Positions 1 to 8,350 of a DNA stretch of 64,000 bases are shown here, in pieces. The notes under the pieces are model-generated. The model saw nothing but the letters and a program-made list of their open reading frames with translations, was not told the DNA's origin and did no database searches. Within the stretch, counting starts at the first letter, position 1. Every line of letters begins with the position of its first letter. A program made the position numbers and the translations under genes. Source of the DNA: Actinomycetales bacterium (GTDB lineage: Bacteria; Actinomycetota; Actinomycetes; Actinomycetales; Microbacteriaceae); assembly GCA_017308515.1 (NCBI GenBank), contig JAFKEN010000007.1, positions 230,937 to 294,936 of the forward strand. Direction: 5' to 3'.

Positions 1-1
1 C

Positions 2-754
2 TGGTTCCGCGCCGTCCCCGCGGGCGCGACCGGCGCGGTCGCCGCGCGCAGCATCAGCTACTGGTCGCGCGATCCTCGCTACGGCGTCGCCTTCGCGCTC
101 GTGCCGCTCGTACCGGCGATCGCGGTCGTCGGGATGTGGCTCGGGGGGATCCCGTTCTCGATCGGCGCGTTCATCCCGCTGCCGCTCGTGCTGCTGCTGG
201 TGGCCTGGGGTTCGCTGCACAACGACGTCGCGATGGACTCGACCGCGGTCTGGCAGCACGTGACGGCGCAGACCCCCGGTGTGGCCGACCGCCTGGGCCG
301 TGCGGTCCCGGTCGCCGCGATCGGCCTCGTGCTGCTCGCGGTCGGCGTGCCGCTGTCGGTGTGGATGCAGGGCTCGCTCGCCTCCTGGCCCGCGCTGCTG
401 GGCCTGTGCCTCGCGCTGCTCGCCGGCGGGATCGGGGTCTCCAGTGCCGCGAGCGCGATCCTGCCGTACCCGGTCGCGCATCCCGGCGAGCGCGCGTTCC
501 GCCAGCCGGAGATGTTCGACAGTGGCGGATTCGGCGCCCAGGCGCTCTCGCTCGTCGCGACCCTGCTCGTCGCCGCGCCCGCGCTCGCCTTCGCCGTGCT
601 GTGGCTGATCCAGCCGGGCGAACCGTGGAACTGGGCCGCGCTCGCGGCCGGCGCCGGTGCCGGCGCGGTCGCCCTCGCGCTCGGCCTGCGGGTCGGAGCG
701 CGCGCCTTCGACGAGGGAACCCCGGAGCTTCTGGCCGCCGCCATGCGACACTAG
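2..754 (+). CDS. Membrane protein, ABC-2-type permease-like (5' end outside window)
   Basis: The frame is open from base 2 and has no start codon inside the window, so the gene begins upstream. The visible 250 residues hold about six hydrophobic segments separated by short Gly/Ala/Arg loops, with no soluble domain. The pattern of paired helices and a short charged C-terminus resembles large ABC-2-type export permeases of actinobacteria. No ATPase partner is visible, so the transport role is inferred. DUF3039 begins 5 bp after the stop codon. High confidence that it is coding, low confidence in function. Confidence 0.6.
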   Translation, partial: WFRAVPAGATGAVAARSISYWSRDPRYGVAFALVPLVPAIAVVGMWLGGIPFSIGAFIPLPLVLLLVAWGSLHNDVAMDSTAVWQHVTAQTPGVADRLGRAVPVAAIGLVLLAVGVPLSVWMQGSLASWPALLGLCLALLAGGIGVSSAASAILPYPVAHPGERAFRQPEMFDSGGFGAQALSLVATLLVAAPALAFAVLWLIQPGEPWNWAALAAGAGAGAVALALGLRVGARAFDEGTPELLAAAMRH

Positions 755-759
755 TCGGC

Positions 760-1038
760 ATGCGAATCGACGGTGATCTCGACCGCGCGCCCACGGGCGG
801 CGGCACCGACGTTCTCGACCGCGAGCTCGAGAAGCTGCTCGAAGGCGAGCTGACCGAAGACGGCGACCACGACCGCTTCGCCCACTACGTCAAGAAGGAC
901 AAGATCCTGCAGTCGGCGGTGACCGGCAAGCCGGTGAAGGCCCTCTGCGGCAAGAAGTGGGTGCCGGGTCGCGACCCGGAGAAGTTCCCGGTCTGCCCCG
1001 AGTGCCAGGCGATCTACGAGAAGATGCGCGACGCCTGA
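760..1038 (+). CDS. DUF3039 family protein
   Basis: A 92-residue soluble protein. Its C-terminal half holds a Cys cluster (LCGKKW followed by CPEC about 17 residues later), which suggests metal binding, after an acidic N-terminal half. This matches the small DUF3039 family common in actinobacteria, whose function is unknown. It starts at an ATG 5 bp behind the upstream membrane gene and ends 22 bp before the convergent pncB. The reader should treat the function as unknown. Confidence 0.85.
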   Translation: MRIDGDLDRAPTGGGTDVLDRELEKLLEGELTEDGDHDRFAHYVKKDKILQSAVTGKPVKALCGKKWVPGRDPEKFPVCPECQAIYEKMRDA

Positions 1039-1060
1039 AGCGCCCCGGCCCGGCCGCGCC

Positions 1061-2353
1061 TCACACGTAGCGCGTCGGGATCGCCGGCTCGCCCCGACTG
1101 AGACCGAACGCCGCCGGCGGCAGCTCCGCCATCGCGGCGCGGTGGTTCCCGCGCGCGGCCGCCGCGCCCTCGCGGCCGGTGCTGCCGGGAACGGGCTCGC
1201 CGTCGACGACGAGGTCGACGAGCAGCGCCCGACCCGCGCGCTCGGTGACGGGCGGCTCGTCGACGTGGATCTCCTCGGCGACCGCGACCCCGTCGCGCAG
1301 CACGCGCACGGCCTGCTTGCGCCCGCCCACCGTGGCCTTGCCGGTGCTGGTCTTGGCGACGTCGATCCACGCCCCGTCCGCGGTCTGCCGGGCGACGAGC
1401 TTGTAGACCATCCCGGCGGTCGGCGCGCCCGAGCCGGTGACGAGCGAGGTGCCGACGCCGTAGGAGTCGACGGGGGCGGAGCGCAGCGCCGCGATGGCGT
1501 GCTCGTCGAGGTCGTTGGTGACGGTGATCCGCGTTCCGGTCGCGCCGAGCGCGTCGAGCTGGGCGCGCACCCGGCGCACGACGACGTCGAGGTCGCCCGA
1601 GTCGATGCGCACCGCGCCGAGCTCGGGCCCCGCGGCGTCGACGGCGCGGCGCACGCCCTCCTCGATGTCGTAGGTGTCGACGAGCAGCGTCGTGCCGGGG
1701 CCGAGCGCGGCGACCTGGGAGGCGAAGGCCTCCGCCTCGGAGTCGTGCAGCAGGGTGAAGGCGTGCGCGGCGGTGCCCATCGTGGGCACGCCCCAGCGCC
1801 GCCCGGCCTCGAGGTTGCTGCTCGCCGCGAATCCGGCGATCCAGGCGGCGCGGGCGGCGGCCGGGGCGCTGCGCTCGCCGGTGCGGCGCGATCCCATCTC
1901 GGCGAGCGGTCGCGAGCCGGCGGCGGCGACCATGCGCGCGGCGGCGCTCGCGATCGCCGAGTCGGCGTTGAGCACGCTGAGCGCGAGGGTCTCGAGCACG
2001 ACCGCCTCGGCGAAGCTGCCCTCGACGACGAGCACGGGGGAGCCGGGGAAGTAGGCCTCGCCCTCCCGGTAGCCGCGGATGGTGCCCGTGAAGCGGAAGG
2101 CGGCGAGGTGCTCGAGGGTCCGGTCGGAGACGACGCCCTCGCGCGCGAGCCAGTCGAGCTCCTCCGGGCCGAACCGGAAGGCGGCGAGCTCCTCGAGCAG
2201 CCGGCCGGTGCCGGCGACGACGCCGAAGCGCCGGCCGGCGGGCAGCCGCCGGGCGAACAGCTCGAAGACGCAGCGGCGCTGCGCCGTGCCGTCGCGCAGG
2301 GCGGCGTCGAGCATGGTCAGCTCGTAGCGATCGGTCAGCAGCGCGCTCGACAT
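1061..2353 (-). CDS. pncB: Nicotinate phosphoribosyltransferase
   Basis: Cytosolic enzyme that joins nicotinate and PRPP to give nicotinate mononucleotide in the Preiss-Handler salvage route to NAD. The 430-residue product begins with the family signature LLTDRYELTMLDAAL and keeps the central VDTYD segment and the IDSGDLD phosphate-binding region. Length is typical. The ATG lies 6 nt behind a TAGGCT -10 element on the minus strand (2365-2360), so the mRNA is probably leaderless. It is divergent from murL across a 35-bp gap. Confidence 0.93.
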   Translation of the reverse strand: MSSALLTDRYELTMLDAALRDGTAQRRCVFELFARRLPAGRRFGVVAGTGRLLEELAAFRFGPEELDWLAREGVVSDRTLEHLAAFRFTGTIRGYREGEAYFPGSPVLVVEGSFAEAVVLETLALSVLNADSAIASAAARMVAAAGSRPLAEMGSRRTGERSAPAAARAAWIAGFAASSNLEAGRRWGVPTMGTAAHAFTLLHDSEAEAFASQVAALGPGTTLLVDTYDIEEGVRRAVDAAGPELGAVRIDSGDLDVVVRRVRAQLDALGATGTRITVTNDLDEHAIAALRSAPVDSYGVGTSLVTGSGAPTAGMVYKLVARQTADGAWIDVAKTSTGKATVGGRKQAVRVLRDGVAVAEEIHVDEPPVTERAGRALLVDLVVDGEPVPGSTGREGAAAARGNHRAAMAELPPAAFGLSRGEPAIPTRYV

Positions 2354-2359
2354 GGGGCG

Positions 2360-2381
2360 AGCCTACGGGCCCGCCTAGACT
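2360..2381. promoter_or_regulatory. Divergent leaderless promoters for pncB and murL
   Basis: The 35-bp gap between the two ATG codons holds two outward-facing -10 elements. TAGGCT on the minus strand (2365-2360) ends 6 nt before pncB. TAGACT on the plus strand (2376-2381) ends 7 nt before murL. TANNNT at this distance is the usual arrangement for leaderless transcripts in actinobacteria. No Shine-Dalgarno sequence precedes either gene. Confidence 0.6.
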
Positions 2382-2388
2382 CGCCGGG

Positions 2389-3786
2389 ATGGACTTCGAG
2401 CCGCGCGCGATCGCCGCGTTCCGCTACGCGGCGCTGCACTACGACCTCGCCGCCGGCACCGCGCGGTGGGAGTTCGAGCTGCGCGACGCGCGCGGCGTCG
2501 TCGTCGAGTCGTTCACCGAGCGGGTCGCGTTCGAGCCGCCGCCCGGCCCGGTCGACCACGACCTCGACGCGCAGATCGAGCGGGTGCTCGCGGTGCTCGG
2601 CGGCGTGATCGGCCTCAGCTACTACAAGGCGGCGGCGCCGGATCGCGTCGAACTCGCCGCTCCCGGCCTCACCGATGCGGCGGTCGACTACCTGGCTCTC
2701 GTCCTGCGCGAGGGACTGGCCGAGTTCGCCTACCGCGCCGGACTGCCCGCGCCGCTCGAGCCGCGGCTCGTGCGGGTCGCCGCCGGGGTGCCCGCGCCCG
2801 AGATGCGGCCCGCGACGACGCCGGAGGGCGCGCCGCTCGTGCCGATCGGGGGCGGCAAGGACTCCGCGGTCTCGGTCGAGTCGCTGCGCGCCGCCGGCCT
2901 CGCACCGGTGCAGTTCGCCGTGAACCCGAACGCCATCATCGAGCGGGTCGCCGCGGCGAGCGGCCTGCCGCTGCTGCGCGCGCGCCGCACCCTCGACCCG
3001 CGCCTGCTCGAGCTCAACGCGCGCGGCGCGCTCAACGGGCACGTGCCGGTCACGGCGATGAACACCCTGCTCGCGCTCGTGCAGGCGCGCCTGCACGGGC
3101 TCGGGCCGGTCGTGATGTCGAACGAGTCCTCCGCGAGCGACCCGACCCTCGACTGGAACGGTCACCCGGTCAACCACCAGTGGTCGAAGAGCCTCGAGGC
3201 CGAGCGCGCGCTCGCCGCGATGCTCGAGCCGCAGGCGGGGCTGCGCGGCGCGACGTTCTCGCTGCTGCGCCCGTTCAGCGAGCTGCGCATCGCGGCGGGC
3301 TTCGCGCGCATCCCCCCGGACCCCGCGGCGGGGCCCGGCGCCGCGCCGCGCTACGACCACGCGATCGTCAGCTGCAATCGCGCCTTCCGTCTCGCGGGCG
3401 CGGAGCCCAGCTGGTGCGGCGAGTGCGACAAGTGCCGGTTCGTGTTCCTCGCGCTCGCGCCGTGGATGGACCGCGCGCGGCTCGTCGGGATCGTCGGCCA
3501 CGACCTGTTCGCCGACCCCTCCCAGGTGCCCGGGTTCCGCGCGCTGCTGGGGCTCGCCGAGCACAAGCCCTTCGAGTGCGTGGGGGAGGAGGCGGAGTCC
3601 TCGGTCGCGCTGACGCTCGCGAGCCGCCGGCCCGACTGGGCCGACAGCCCCGTGGTGCGCGAGCTGCTCGCGGCCGCCCCGGAGTTCGCGACGGGCGATG
3701 CGGCGCTCGAGGAGCGGATCCTCGGGGAGTCGGAGGCGCTGCCGGTGCCGCCGCGCTACGAGGAGGCGCGCCGTGCTCTGGTCTGA
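2389..3786 (+). CDS. murL: UDP-MurNAc-L-Ala-L-Glu epimerase (MurL)
   Basis: Predicted to convert UDP-MurNAc-L-Ala-L-Glu to the D-Glu form, the second step of the MurD2/MurL route known from Xanthomonas oryzae. This bypasses glutamate racemase in peptidoglycan synthesis. The 465-residue protein has an N-terminal domain of about 130 residues, then an ATP-pyrophosphatase-like loop PIGGGKDSAVS near residue 155, a SNESSASDPT segment near 245, and a Cys cluster GECDKC near 345. Its last 14 bases overlap the start of a MurD-like ligase gene, which strongly supports the call. Start: ATG 7 nt behind TAGACT. Confidence 0.87.
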   Translation: MDFEPRAIAAFRYAALHYDLAAGTARWEFELRDARGVVVESFTERVAFEPPPGPVDHDLDAQIERVLAVLGGVIGLSYYKAAAPDRVELAAPGLTDAAVDYLALVLREGLAEFAYRAGLPAPLEPRLVRVAAGVPAPEMRPATTPEGAPLVPIGGGKDSAVSVESLRAAGLAPVQFAVNPNAIIERVAAASGLPLLRARRTLDPRLLELNARGALNGHVPVTAMNTLLALVQARLHGLGPVVMSNESSASDPTLDWNGHPVNHQWSKSLEAERALAAMLEPQAGLRGATFSLLRPFSELRIAAGFARIPPDPAAGPGAAPRYDHAIVSCNRAFRLAGAEPSWCGECDKCRFVFLALAPWMDRARLVGIVGHDLFADPSQVPGFRALLGLAEHKPFECVGEEAESSVALTLASRRPDWADSPVVRELLAAAPEFATGDAALEERILGESEALPVPPRYEEARRALV

Positions 3787-5143
3787 CCTCGCCGGGCGCG
3801 ACGTGCTGATCGTCGGCACCGGGCGCGAGGGCCGGGCGCTCGCCGAACGCCTGGCGGGCGAGGGCGCCGACGTGCTGCGCCGCCCCGCGCGGGTGCGCGC
3901 GGTCGACGAGCGCGAGGGCGAGGCGACCCGCGACTGGCGCGCGAGCTGGGGCGAGCGGGTTCCGGTGCTCGTCGCGCCGGGGGCCGGCGAGCTCGCGGGT
4001 GCGGAGATCGCGGTGCTGTCGCCGGGCATCCCCCCGCACGCCCCGATCCGGGTGCTGCTGCGCGAGCTCGGCGTCGCCGAGACCACGGCGACCGCGCTCT
4101 GGCTCGAGGAGCACGCGCCCCGCACGATCGGCGTCACCGGCAGCAAGGGCAAGTCGACGACCGCCGCGCTCGTGCACGCGCTCGCCGTGGCGCACGGCGT
4201 CGATGCGGCGCTCGGCGGCAACATCGGCGTGCCGCTGCTGTCGCTGCCGGCGGCCGAGCTCTACGTCGCCGAGCTGTCGAGCTATCAGAGCTCGAGCGTC
4301 ACGCGCTCGCCCCAGGTGGTCGTGCTCACCGCGCTGTTCCCCGAGCACCTCGACTGGCACGGTTCGGAGCGCGCCTACTACGCCGGCAAGCTGAACCTCG
4401 CCGCGCACGGCGCGCGCCACGTCGTCGTCAACGGCGACGACCCGCGGCTGGTCGCCGCGCTCGCCGAGCTGCAGCCCGAGCTCGAGGTCGAGCCCGTGAC
4501 CGAGGGGGCGCGCTGGGCGCTCGCCGAGCACGAGGGCGAGCCGTGGATCGCGCGCGCCGGCGCGCCGTTCGTGCCGCTCGCCGGGATGCGGCTGCCCGGC
4601 CGGCACAACGCGCGCAACGCCGCGCTCGCCCTCGCCGCCCTCGAGGCCGCGGGTGTCGAGCCGGACGCGGAGACCGCCGCCCGCGCGCTCGCGGCCTTCC
4701 GGCCGCTCGAGCACCGGCTCGAGGCGATCGACGACCCGAGCGGCGTGACCTTCGTCGACGACAGCCTCTCGACCTCGCCCTACGCCGCGGTCGCCGCGCT
4801 CGAGTCGCTCGAGCGCTCCGACGTCGTGCTGCTGCTGGGCGGGCAGGATCGCGGGGTCGACACCGCGCCGCTGCGCGAGCACCTCGCCGCGCATCCGATC
4901 GCCGCGCTCGTGGGCATGCCCGACAGTGGCGGGCGCCTGCTCGCCGACCTGGCCGGCACCGGCATCCGCTCGGAGCTCGCCGAGGACCTGCCTGACGCGG
5001 TCGCGCGCGCCCGCGCGCTCGTGCCGCCCGGCGGGGTCGTGTTGCTGTCGCCCGCCGCGCCCAGCTACGGTCGCTACCGCGACTTCGCCGACCGCGCCGC
5101 CGCATTCCGCCGCGCGATCGACGACACCTCGGGCGCCGGCTGA
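3773..5143 (+). CDS. murD2: L-Glu-adding UDP-MurNAc-L-Ala ligase (MurD2)
   Basis: Mur ligase of 456 residues, predicted to add L-glutamate to UDP-MurNAc-L-Ala so that MurL can epimerise it. Visible features are an N-terminal [13 protein letters not shown] nucleotide-type loop, the ATP-binding loop [11 protein letters not shown] near residue 125, and the C-terminal segments [14 protein letters not shown] and GGQDRGVD. The GTG start is preceded by GAGGAGG and overlaps murL by 14 bp, so the two are translationally coupled. It could be the housekeeping MurD, but the murL partner and the absence of other dcw genes favour MurD2. Confidence 0.82.
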   Translation: MLWSDLAGRDVLIVGTGREGRALAERLAGEGADVLRRPARVRAVDEREGEATRDWRASWGERVPVLVAPGAGELAGAEIAVLSPGIPPHAPIRVLLRELGVAETTATALWLEEHAPRTIGVTGSKGKSTTAALVHALAVAHGVDAALGGNIGVPLLSLPAAELYVAELSSYQSSSVTRSPQVVVLTALFPEHLDWHGSERAYYAGKLNLAAHGARHVVVNGDDPRLVAALAELQPELEVEPVTEGARWALAEHEGEPWIARAGAPFVPLAGMRLPGRHNARNAALALAALEAAGVEPDAETAARALAAFRPLEHRLEAIDDPSGVTFVDDSLSTSPYAAVAALESLERSDVVLLLGGQDRGVDTAPLREHLAAHPIAALVGMPDSGGRLLADLAGTGIRSELAEDLPDAVARARALVPPGGVVLLSPAAPSYGRYRDFADRAAAFRRAIDDTSGAG

Positions 5144-5222
5144 CCGGAGCGCCGACGCCCACGTCGCCGCCGCCGATCGCCCGATCGCCCCGACACCGCC
5201 CCGCCGGGGCCCAGGAGGAACC

Positions 5223-5975
5223 GTGACCCGAGCCGACGGCCGCGCCGCCGACGAACTGCGCCCCGTGTCGATCGAGCGGGGCTGGAGCGAGCAGGCCGAG
5301 GGCAGCGCGCTCATCAGCTTCGGCCGCACTCGGGTGCTGTGCACCGCGAGCTTCAGCAGCGGCGTGCCGCGCTGGAAGACCGGCTCGGGCACCGGCTGGG
5401 TCACCGCCGAGTACGGCATGCTGCCGCGCTCGACCAACGACCGCATGGACCGCGAATCCGTCAAGGGCCGCGTCGGCGGCCGCACCCACGAGATCTCGCG
5501 CCTCATCGGCCGGAGCCTGCGCCCCATCATCGACCTCAAGGCGCTCGGTGAGAACACCATCCAGATCGACTGCGACGTGCTGCAGGCCGACGGCGGCACC
5601 CGCACCGCCGCGATCACCGGCGCCTACGTCGCGCTGCACGACGCCGTCGAGTGGGGCCGGGCGAAGGGCTTCATCGGCCAGAAGGCGCGCGCCCTGCACG
5701 ACTCGGTCGCGGCCGTCAGCGTCGGCATCATCGACGGCGAACCGCGACTCGACCTGCCCTACGAGGAGGACTCCCGCGCCGAGACCGACATGAACGTCGT
5801 CGTCACCGGCCGCGGCCTCTTCGTCGAGGTGCAGGGCACCGCCGAGGGCGCGCCCTTCGACAAGCGCGAGCTGGATGCGCTGCTCGAGCTCGCGACCTCC
5901 GGCACCGCCGAGCTCGCCCGGCTGCAGGCCGCGGCGCTCGGCATCGACCCGCCGCAGACCTTCACCGCCTCGTGA
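5223..5975 (+). CDS. rph: Ribonuclease PH
   Basis: Phosphorolytic 3'-5' exoribonuclease that trims tRNA 3' ends. The 250-residue product has the family landmarks [19 protein letters not shown] at the N-terminus, [15 protein letters not shown] near 60-75 and [20 protein letters not shown] near 115-135. Length is typical. The GTG start is chosen because AGGAGGA lies 4 nt upstream. It sits between murD2 and rdgB; rph-rdgB adjacency is common in actinobacteria. Confidence 0.94.
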   Translation: MTRADGRAADELRPVSIERGWSEQAEGSALISFGRTRVLCTASFSSGVPRWKTGSGTGWVTAEYGMLPRSTNDRMDRESVKGRVGGRTHEISRLIGRSLRPIIDLKALGENTIQIDCDVLQADGGTRTAAITGAYVALHDAVEWGRAKGFIGQKARALHDSVAAVSVGIIDGEPRLDLPYEEDSRAETDMNVVVTGRGLFVEVQGTAEGAPFDKRELDALLELATSGTAELARLQAAALGIDPPQTFTAS

Positions 5976-6024
5976 GTCGCGCCCCCAGCCGTCGCGCCCC
6001 GAGCCGTCGCGCGGAGCCGCGCGC

Positions 6025-6663
6025 ATGACCCGCTTCGTGCTGGCCACCCGCAACGCGCACAAGGTGCTCGAGCTGCGTGAGATCCTCGGCGACCGCCTCG
6101 GGCCGCACGAGCTCGTCGGGCTCGACGCGCTGCCGGGCGGCGGCGGCCCCGAACCGGTCGAAGACGGCGCGACCTTCGCCGAGAACGCGCTCATCAAGGC
6201 GCGCGCCGCGGCCGCCCACGGGCTGCCCGCGATCGCCGACGACTCCGGGATCTCCGCGGTCGCGCTAGGCGGGCAGCCGGGCATCCACTCGGCGCGGTAC
6301 GCGCAGCTCGCGGCCGAGGTCGAGGGGCGGGTGATCCCGCGCGACGACGGCGAGAACCTGCGCCTGCTGCTGCGCCGGCTCGAGGGGGCGACCGACCGCC
6401 GGGCGTCGTTCTGGTGCGCGGCGGCGCTCGTGGATCCCGCGGCACCCGAGGTCGAGCGCGAGCACGTCGAGCTCGCCGAGTGGCCCGGCGCCGTGCTCGA
6501 GCAGCCGGCGGGGCAGGGCGGATTCGGCTACGACCCGGTGTTCCGGCCCGAGGGCTCCGCCGTCAGCTCGGCCGAGCTGAGCCGCGAGGAGAAGAACCGC
6601 CTCAGCCACCGCGCGCAGGCCTTCGCGCGGCTCGTCGAGGAACTGCGGCGCCGATACGGCTGA
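6025..6663 (+). CDS. rdgB: XTP/dITP diphosphatase
   Basis: Ham1/RdgB house-cleaning enzyme that hydrolyses non-canonical purine triphosphates (XTP, dITP, ITP). The 212-residue protein begins FVLATRNAHKVLELREIL and has ADDSGISAVALGGQPG near residue 72, then GFGYDPVF near 170, all family signatures. The ATG start fits the family N-terminus exactly. It follows rph by 49 bp. Confidence 0.94.
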   Translation: MTRFVLATRNAHKVLELREILGDRLGPHELVGLDALPGGGGPEPVEDGATFAENALIKARAAAAHGLPAIADDSGISAVALGGQPGIHSARYAQLAAEVEGRVIPRDDGENLRLLLRRLEGATDRRASFWCAAALVDPAAPEVEREHVELAEWPGAVLEQPAGQGGFGYDPVFRPEGSAVSSAELSREEKNRLSHRAQAFARLVEELRRRYG

Positions 6664-6682
6664 GCCTCCTACCCTGGAGGCG

Positions 6683-7597
6683 ATGGCCCACGATCACGCG
6701 CACGGCGCCGGGAGCGGCAACCGCACCCGGATCGCGATCGCGCTCGCCATCGTCGCGACGGTGCTCGTCGTCGAGATCCTCGGCGGCGTGCTCTCCGGCT
6801 CGCTGACCCTGCTCGCCGACGCCGGCCACATGACGACCGACACCATCGGGCTCGTCGTCGCCCTCGTCGCCTCGGTGCTCGCGGCGCGCCCCGCGACCGA
6901 CCGGCACACCTTCGGCTTCCAGCGCTTCGAGGTGCTCGCCGCGCTCGTCAACGGGCTGCTGCTCACGGGCGTCGCGGTGAGCGTCGGCATCGAAGCGGTG
7001 CGCCGGCTCACCGAACGGGTCGAGGCGGAGGTGCTACCGGTGCCGATGCTCGTGGTCGCGACGCTCGGGCTCGCCGCGAACGTCGCGGCGTTCCTCGTGC
7101 TCCGCGGTGGCGACCGCTCCTCGCTCAACTTGCGCGGGGCGATGCTCGAGGTGCTGGGCGATCTGCTCGGATCGGTGCTCGCGATCGCGGCGGCCGTCGC
7201 GATCCTGCTCACCGGCTTCGCGCCCGCCGACGCGATCGCCTCCCTGCTGGTCGCGGTGCTCATCGTGCCGCGCGCCGCGCTGCTGCTGCGCGACGTCGTG
7301 CGGGTGCTGCTCGAGTCGGCGCCGCGCGACACCTCCGTCGAGCTGATCCGCACGCACCTGCTCGAGACCCGCGGCGTGACGGCGGTGCACGACGTGCACG
7401 TCTGGCAGCTCAGCACCGACGCGCCGGTGTTCACGGCGCACGTCGTCGTCGAGCCCGCCGTGCTCGAGCGCGGCGGGTCGAGCGCGCTGCTCGAGGCGCT
7501 CGGCGAGTGCCTGCGCGAGCACTTCGACGTCGCCCACTCGACCTTCCAGCTGGAGCCCGCGGGGCACGCCGAGATCGAGGAGCCCGGCCATCGCTGA
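6683..7597 (+). CDS. Cation diffusion facilitator (CDF) metal exporter
   Basis: Inner-membrane metal/proton antiporter of the CzcD/ZitB group, 304 residues. A short His-rich start (MAHDHAHG) is followed by six predicted helices. The metal-binding acidic residues are visible in TM2 (LLADAGHMTTD) and TM5 (LGDLLGSVLAI). A cytoplasmic C-terminal domain of about 90 residues contains VHDVHVWQLS. The ATG lies 7 nt behind the -10-like TACCCT (6670-6675). The next gene is an MntR-type regulator that overlaps its last 8 bases, so Mn or Zn export is likely. Confidence 0.9.
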   Translation: MAHDHAHGAGSGNRTRIAIALAIVATVLVVEILGGVLSGSLTLLADAGHMTTDTIGLVVALVASVLAARPATDRHTFGFQRFEVLAALVNGLLLTGVAVSVGIEAVRRLTERVEAEVLPVPMLVVATLGLAANVAAFLVLRGGDRSSLNLRGAMLEVLGDLLGSVLAIAAAVAILLTGFAPADAIASLLVAVLIVPRAALLLRDVVRVLLESAPRDTSVELIRTHLLETRGVTAVHDVHVWQLSTDAPVFTAHVVVEPAVLERGGSSALLEALGECLREHFDVAHSTFQLEPAGHAEIEEPGHR

Positions 7598-8279
7598 GTC
7601 CGGCACCGACGCCGATCGCGCCGAGGCCGACCCCGCCCGGCCGCCGGAGCCGATCTCGCCGGTCGTCGAGGACTACCTCAAGGTCATCTACAGCCACACC
7701 GAGTGGCAGTCCGAGCCGATCACCCCGAGCGGCCTCGCCGCGCGGCTCGGGCTCGCGCCGAGCTCGGTCACCGAGATGGTGAAGCGGCTCGCCGCCCAGG
7801 GGCTCGTCGAGCACCGGCCGTACGGGGCGATCCGGCTGACCGAAGCGGGGCGCACCCAGGCGCTGCGCATGGTGCGCCGTCATCGGCTCGTGGAGACCTG
7901 GCTCGTCGTGCACTTCGGCTACGGCTGGGACGAGGTGCACGACGAGGCCGAGGTGCTCGAGCACAGCCTCTCCGACCGGCTGCTCGATGCGATCGACGAG
8001 GAGCTCGGGCGGCCGCAGCGCGACCCGCACGGCGACCCGATCCCCGACCGCACCGGCACGCCGCCGCGCGTCGTCGGGATGCTCGCGAGCGAGATCGCGG
8101 CGCGGGGCGGGGGCGCGGCGGGGGCCCTCTGGCGCGTCGCGCGCATCAGCGACCGCGACCCGCGACTGCTGCGCGAGCTCGAGGGGCGCGGCCTCGGACT
8201 CGACGATCTGGTCGAGCTCGAGGCCATCCCGCGCGCGGCGCGCGACGCGGTCTGGCTGGCTCCCGCGGGGGGCGCCTGA
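7590..8279 (+). CDS. MntR/DtxR-family metal-dependent regulator, probable ATC start
   Basis: Metalloregulator of 229 residues. It has an N-terminal winged helix (PVVEDYLKVIY, then LAARLGLAPSSVTEMVKRL, wing ending near 90), a metal-binding and dimerisation domain (RRHRLVETWL, DEVHDEAEVLEHSLSD) and a C-terminal SH3-like part. The frame has no ATG, GTG or TTG codon until 7776, and starting there would delete the recognition helix. GAGGAG at 7577-7582 sits 7 nt before an ATC at 7590, so ATC is the best start. It overlaps the CDF gene by 8 bases and probably controls it and mntH. Confidence 0.82.
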   Translation: MAESGTDADRAEADPARPPEPISPVVEDYLKVIYSHTEWQSEPITPSGLAARLGLAPSSVTEMVKRLAAQGLVEHRPYGAIRLTEAGRTQALRMVRRHRLVETWLVVHFGYGWDEVHDEAEVLEHSLSDRLLDAIDEELGRPQRDPHGDPIPDRTGTPPRVVGMLASEIAARGGGAAGALWRVARISDRDPRLLRELEGRGLGLDDLVELEAIPRAARDAVWLAPAGGA

Positions 8280-8295
8280 TAGCGTCGGACCGAGA

Positions 8296-8311
8296 TTTCG
8301 GGCACCCGAAA
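8296..8311. promoter_or_regulatory. Candidate MntR operator upstream of mntH
   Basis: A perfect inverted repeat, TTTCGGG-CA-CCCGAAA, lies 39 bp before the mntH ATG and 16 bp after the regulator stop codon. A 7-2-7 palindrome beside a DtxR/MntR-type regulator and its expected target is what an operator for this family looks like. The regulator-site link is inferred from position and symmetry only. Confidence 0.6.
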
Positions 8312-8350
8312 ACCGCGCCGCGGGGAGGGTGAGCCGAGCCGGAGCCGACG

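Noticed and set aside
6664..6681. Inverted repeat GCCTCC-TACCCT-GGAGGC that could hide the ribosome-binding site of the CDF gene
   Set aside because: Its loop is a TANNNT -10 element 7 nt before the ATG, so transcription probably starts at the ATG and the hairpin would not be in that RNA.
7776..8279. ATG-initiated short form of the metal regulator
   Set aside because: It would lack most of the winged-helix DNA-binding domain, which is clearly encoded in frame upstream.
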